Below are positions 6,417 through 7,836 of a stretch of 7,836 nt of DNA, piece by piece (the first letter of the stretch is position 1; each line of letters opens with the position of its first letter). A model generated the notes under the pieces. That model did no database searches and was not told the origin of the DNA. It worked only from the letters and a program-made list of their open reading frames with translations. The position numbers and the translations under genes were made by a program. Source of the DNA: CAZLYK01 sp964563495 (GTDB lineage Bacteria > Acidobacteriota > Blastocatellia > RBC074); NCBI GenBank assembly GCA_964563495.1, contig CAZLYK010000198.1, positions 1-7,836 on the forward strand. Reading direction: 5' to 3'.

Positions 6417-6896
6417 GTGAAGATAACATCACAAGAAGAGTATGGTTTACGATGCATACTGCAATTGGCGCGAGAGCAGGCCATGGGTGAAGCGATTCTG
6501 GTTCGCGACATAGCTGAGCGTGAAGGGTTATCGGTGGCGTATGTGGAGAAGCTATTATGGACGCTCGGGCGGAGCGGGATCGTCGAGAGTGTGCGGGGGC
6601 CGAAGGGCGGATACAGGCTGATCCGGTCCAGTTCGGAGATCTCGCTCGGAGAGGTCATGCGCGTTCTGGGCGGCATCCCTTCGGAGGAGGAGATCTGCTC
6701 TCAATTTACGGGAAATCATGACACTTGCGTCCACCACGACGATTGTGGGCTGCGCCCGGTCTGGGCGAGCATCACCGATTTTGTCCACAGCGTTTTTGAT
6801 AAGATCCCGCTCTCGACGCTTCTCAACGGATCGCTCGATGTCAGATTCGTCCAGATCACCAATAAAAACGGCAAGCCGGCGCAGGCTGCCGGGTGA
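6417..6896 (+). CDS. Rrf2/IscR-family transcriptional regulator with three-Cys Fe-S motif, likely regulator of suf
   Basis: This 159-residue winged-helix regulator belongs to the Rrf2 family. The N-terminus KITSQEEYGLRCILQLAR, followed by IAEREGLSVAYVEKLLWTL (the helix-turn-helix, 32-50) and VRGPKGGYRL (59-68, the wing), is diagnostic. C94, C104 and C110 sit in the loop where IscR binds a [2Fe-2S] cluster. Spacing here is C-x9-C-x5-C instead of the C-x5-C-x5-C of E. coli IscR, and the IscR His ligand three residues after the last Cys is Arg113 here. The GTG start is supported by the family N-terminus; there is no Shine-Dalgarno, and the promoter predicts transcription starting at or next to the GTG. 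The gene lies 75 bases before sufB. A palindrome overlapping its promoter recurs before sufB, which suggests autoregulation and control of suf. It may be functionally like IscR or SufR, but orthology cannot be settled here. Confidence 0.92.
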   Translation: MKITSQEEYGLRCILQLAREQAMGEAILVRDIAEREGLSVAYVEKLLWTLGRSGIVESVRGPKGGYRLIRSSSEISLGEVMRVLGGIPSEEEICSQFTGNHDTCVHHDDCGLRPVWASITDFVHSVFDKIPLSTLLNGSLDVRFVQITNKNGKPAQAAG

Positions 6897-6916
6897 CCAT
6901 TTGCGCCCGATTTTTT
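6890..6916 (+). terminator. Weak intrinsic terminator or attenuator between the regulator and sufB
   Basis: CGGGTG (6890-6895) can pair with CGCCCG (6904-6909), with one G-T wobble and an 8-base loop, followed by one A and six T residues (6911-6916). The stem starts at the end of the regulator gene and includes part of its stop codon. It is short, so partial termination at most. If active, it would partly uncouple sufB from the regulator promoter. Confidence 0.33.
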
Positions 6917-6925
6917 GGGAGAGAT

Positions 6926-6945
6926 ACCTGACACTTTTGTCGAGT
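6926..6945. promoter_or_regulatory. Second, imperfect operator copy upstream of sufB
   Basis: ACCTGACA-CTT-TTGTCGAGT has the left half-site identical to the site at 6371-6390, the same 3-base spacer, and two mismatches in the right half. GTTTA after it also resembles the GGTTTA at the first site. It lies 26 bases before the sufB start. The matching promoter boxes are unclear: CTGACA (6928-6933) could be a -35 box, or the site may overlap a weak -10 (GATACC, 6923-6928). Confidence 0.65.
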
Positions 6946-6959
6946 TTACAGTTATTGAA

Positions 6960-6965
6960 GGGGAG
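6960..6965 (+). promoter_or_regulatory. Ribosome binding site of sufB
   Basis: GGGGAG lies six bases before the ATG at 6972. It fixes the sufB start and contrasts with the regulator and mpl genes, which show no Shine-Dalgarno sequence. Confidence 0.6.
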
Positions 6966-6971
6966 AGAAGA

Positions 6972-7836
6972 ATGAGCACGATTGAAGCACTGGCAAATCG
7001 TGAATACAAGTATGGGTTTGTCACTGAGATCGAATCGGAGACGCTGCCGCGCGGATTGGATGAGGGGATCGTCCGGATAATTTCCGAGAAGAAGAGGGAG
7101 CCGGAGTGGATGACGGAGTGGCGGCTGAAGGCGTTCAGGCACTGGCAGATGATGGAAGAGCCGGGGTGGGCGAACGTCAGATATCCGAAGATCGATTATC
7201 AGGAGATCATCTATTATTCGGCGCCGAAGCCGAAAGCGAAGAAGCAGAGCCTGGATGAGGTCGATCCGCAACTGCTCGAGACATTTGAGAAACTGGGGAT
7301 TCCGCTGCACGAGCAAAAGATGCTGGCCAACGTGGCGGTTGACGCGATTTTCGACAGCGTCTCCGTCGCGACGACATTTAAAGAGAAGCTGGCGAAGGAG
7401 GGAGTGATATTCTGCTCGTTCTCGGAAGCGGTTCAGGAATACCCGGAGCTGGTCAGGAAATATCTGGGCTCTGTCGTTCCCTACACCGACAACTACTTTG
7501 CGGCGCTCAATTCAGCGGTCTTCTCGGACGGTTCCTTCTGTTATATACCGAAAGGTGTCCGATGCCCGATGGAGCTGTCATCCTATTTCCGGATCAACAC
7601 TGCGGAATCGGGGCAGTTCGAGCGGACGTTGATCGTAGCTGAGGAGGGCAGTCATGTCTCCTACCTCGAAGGATGCACGGCTCCGAAGTTCGACAAGAAC
7701 CAGTTGCACGCGGCCGTCGTCGAACTGGTCGCGCTCGATCACGCCGAGATTAAATATTCGACGGTGCAGAACTGGTATCCGGGCGACAAGGACGGAAAGG
7801 GCGGCATCTACAACTTCGTCACCAAGCGCGGCAAAT
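6972..7836 (+). CDS. sufB: Fe-S cluster assembly scaffold protein SufB (partial, 3' end outside window)
   Basis: The first 288 residues of SufB are present, out of roughly 470-495 usual for the family. SufB forms the SufBC2D complex, the cytoplasmic scaffold on which the Suf pathway builds iron-sulfur clusters. Family signatures are YGFVTEIESETLPRGLDE (14-31), EPEWMTEWRLKAF (43-55), SLDEVDP (93-99), DSVSVATTFKEKL (128-140), SFSEAVQEYPELV (149-161), YLGSVVPYTDNYFAALNSA (164-182), IPKGVRCPMELSSYFRIN (192-209), YLEGCTAP (231-238) and NWYPGD (267-272). Cys235 lies in the segment that, from memory, holds the conserved core cysteine of E. coli SufB. Start at ATG 6972 with a Shine-Dalgarno sequence six bases upstream. 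The reading frame is open to the window edge with no defect. It follows an Rrf2-type regulator, a common arrangement in which sufC, sufD and sufS come next. Regulation by the palindrome at 6926-6945 is inferred. Confidence 0.96.
   Translation, partial: MSTIEALANREYKYGFVTEIESETLPRGLDEGIVRIISEKKREPEWMTEWRLKAFRHWQMMEEPGWANVRYPKIDYQEIIYYSAPKPKAKKQSLDEVDPQLLETFEKLGIPLHEQKMLANVAVDAIFDSVSVATTFKEKLAKEGVIFCSFSEAVQEYPELVRKYLGSVVPYTDNYFAALNSAVFSDGSFCYIPKGVRCPMELSSYFRINTAESGQFERTLIVAEEGSHVSYLEGCTAPKFDKNQLHAAVVELVALDHAEIKYSTVQNWYPGDKDGKGGIYNFVTKRGK

Noticed and set aside
6555..7316. Minus-strand open frame of 253 codons spanning the regulator and sufB
   Set aside because: It is antisense to two clearly recognised genes and crosses the intergenic operator.

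Overview
The window looks like an ordinary chromosomal stretch of a moderately GC-rich, Gram-negative-type bacterium. It carries a large exported c-type cytochrome/HEAT protein, a muropeptide-recycling ligase (Mpl), a Tat-exported Cys-rich protein, an Rrf2-family regulator and the start of sufB. This mix, with haem domains fused to long repeat proteins and an Rrf2-sufB pair, suggests Acidobacteriota or a neighbouring phylum. That is an impression from protein style, not a measurement. There are no RNA genes, CRISPR arrays or transposase genes.

Left part (27-5533, minus strand): mpl (4106-5533) is followed after 68 bases by a 1336-residue protein (27-4037). They are probably co-transcribed from a promoter with a perfect TATAAT at 5568-5573. 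The large protein has an N-terminal signal/anchor, a beta-rich PPC-like region, a first CxxCH, an alpha/alpha-toroid-like region with a QW-like motif, a long HEAT-like array and a C-terminal cytochrome domain with a second CxxCH. Its role is unknown.

Middle (5534-6416): divergent from mpl is a 165-residue protein with a clear twin-arginine signal peptide and a C-terminal CxxC...CxCC cluster. A 225-base intergenic region follows, with a perfect 17-bp hairpin and, at its right end, a long AT-rich palindrome.

Right part (6364-7836, plus strand): the palindrome overlaps a good promoter for an Rrf2/IscR-like regulator that appears to start leaderless at a GTG. A second, imperfect copy of the same site (ACCTGACA-N3-TTGTC...) lies just upstream of sufB. 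The simplest reading is an Fe-S-sensing repressor that controls itself and the suf Fe-S assembly operon. sufB runs off the window edge.

A recurring oddity is a short interspersed repeat built from GACAGGATT units. It sits at the 3' ends of three unrelated genes and supplies the same in-frame ending (Gln-Asp-stop) to each.
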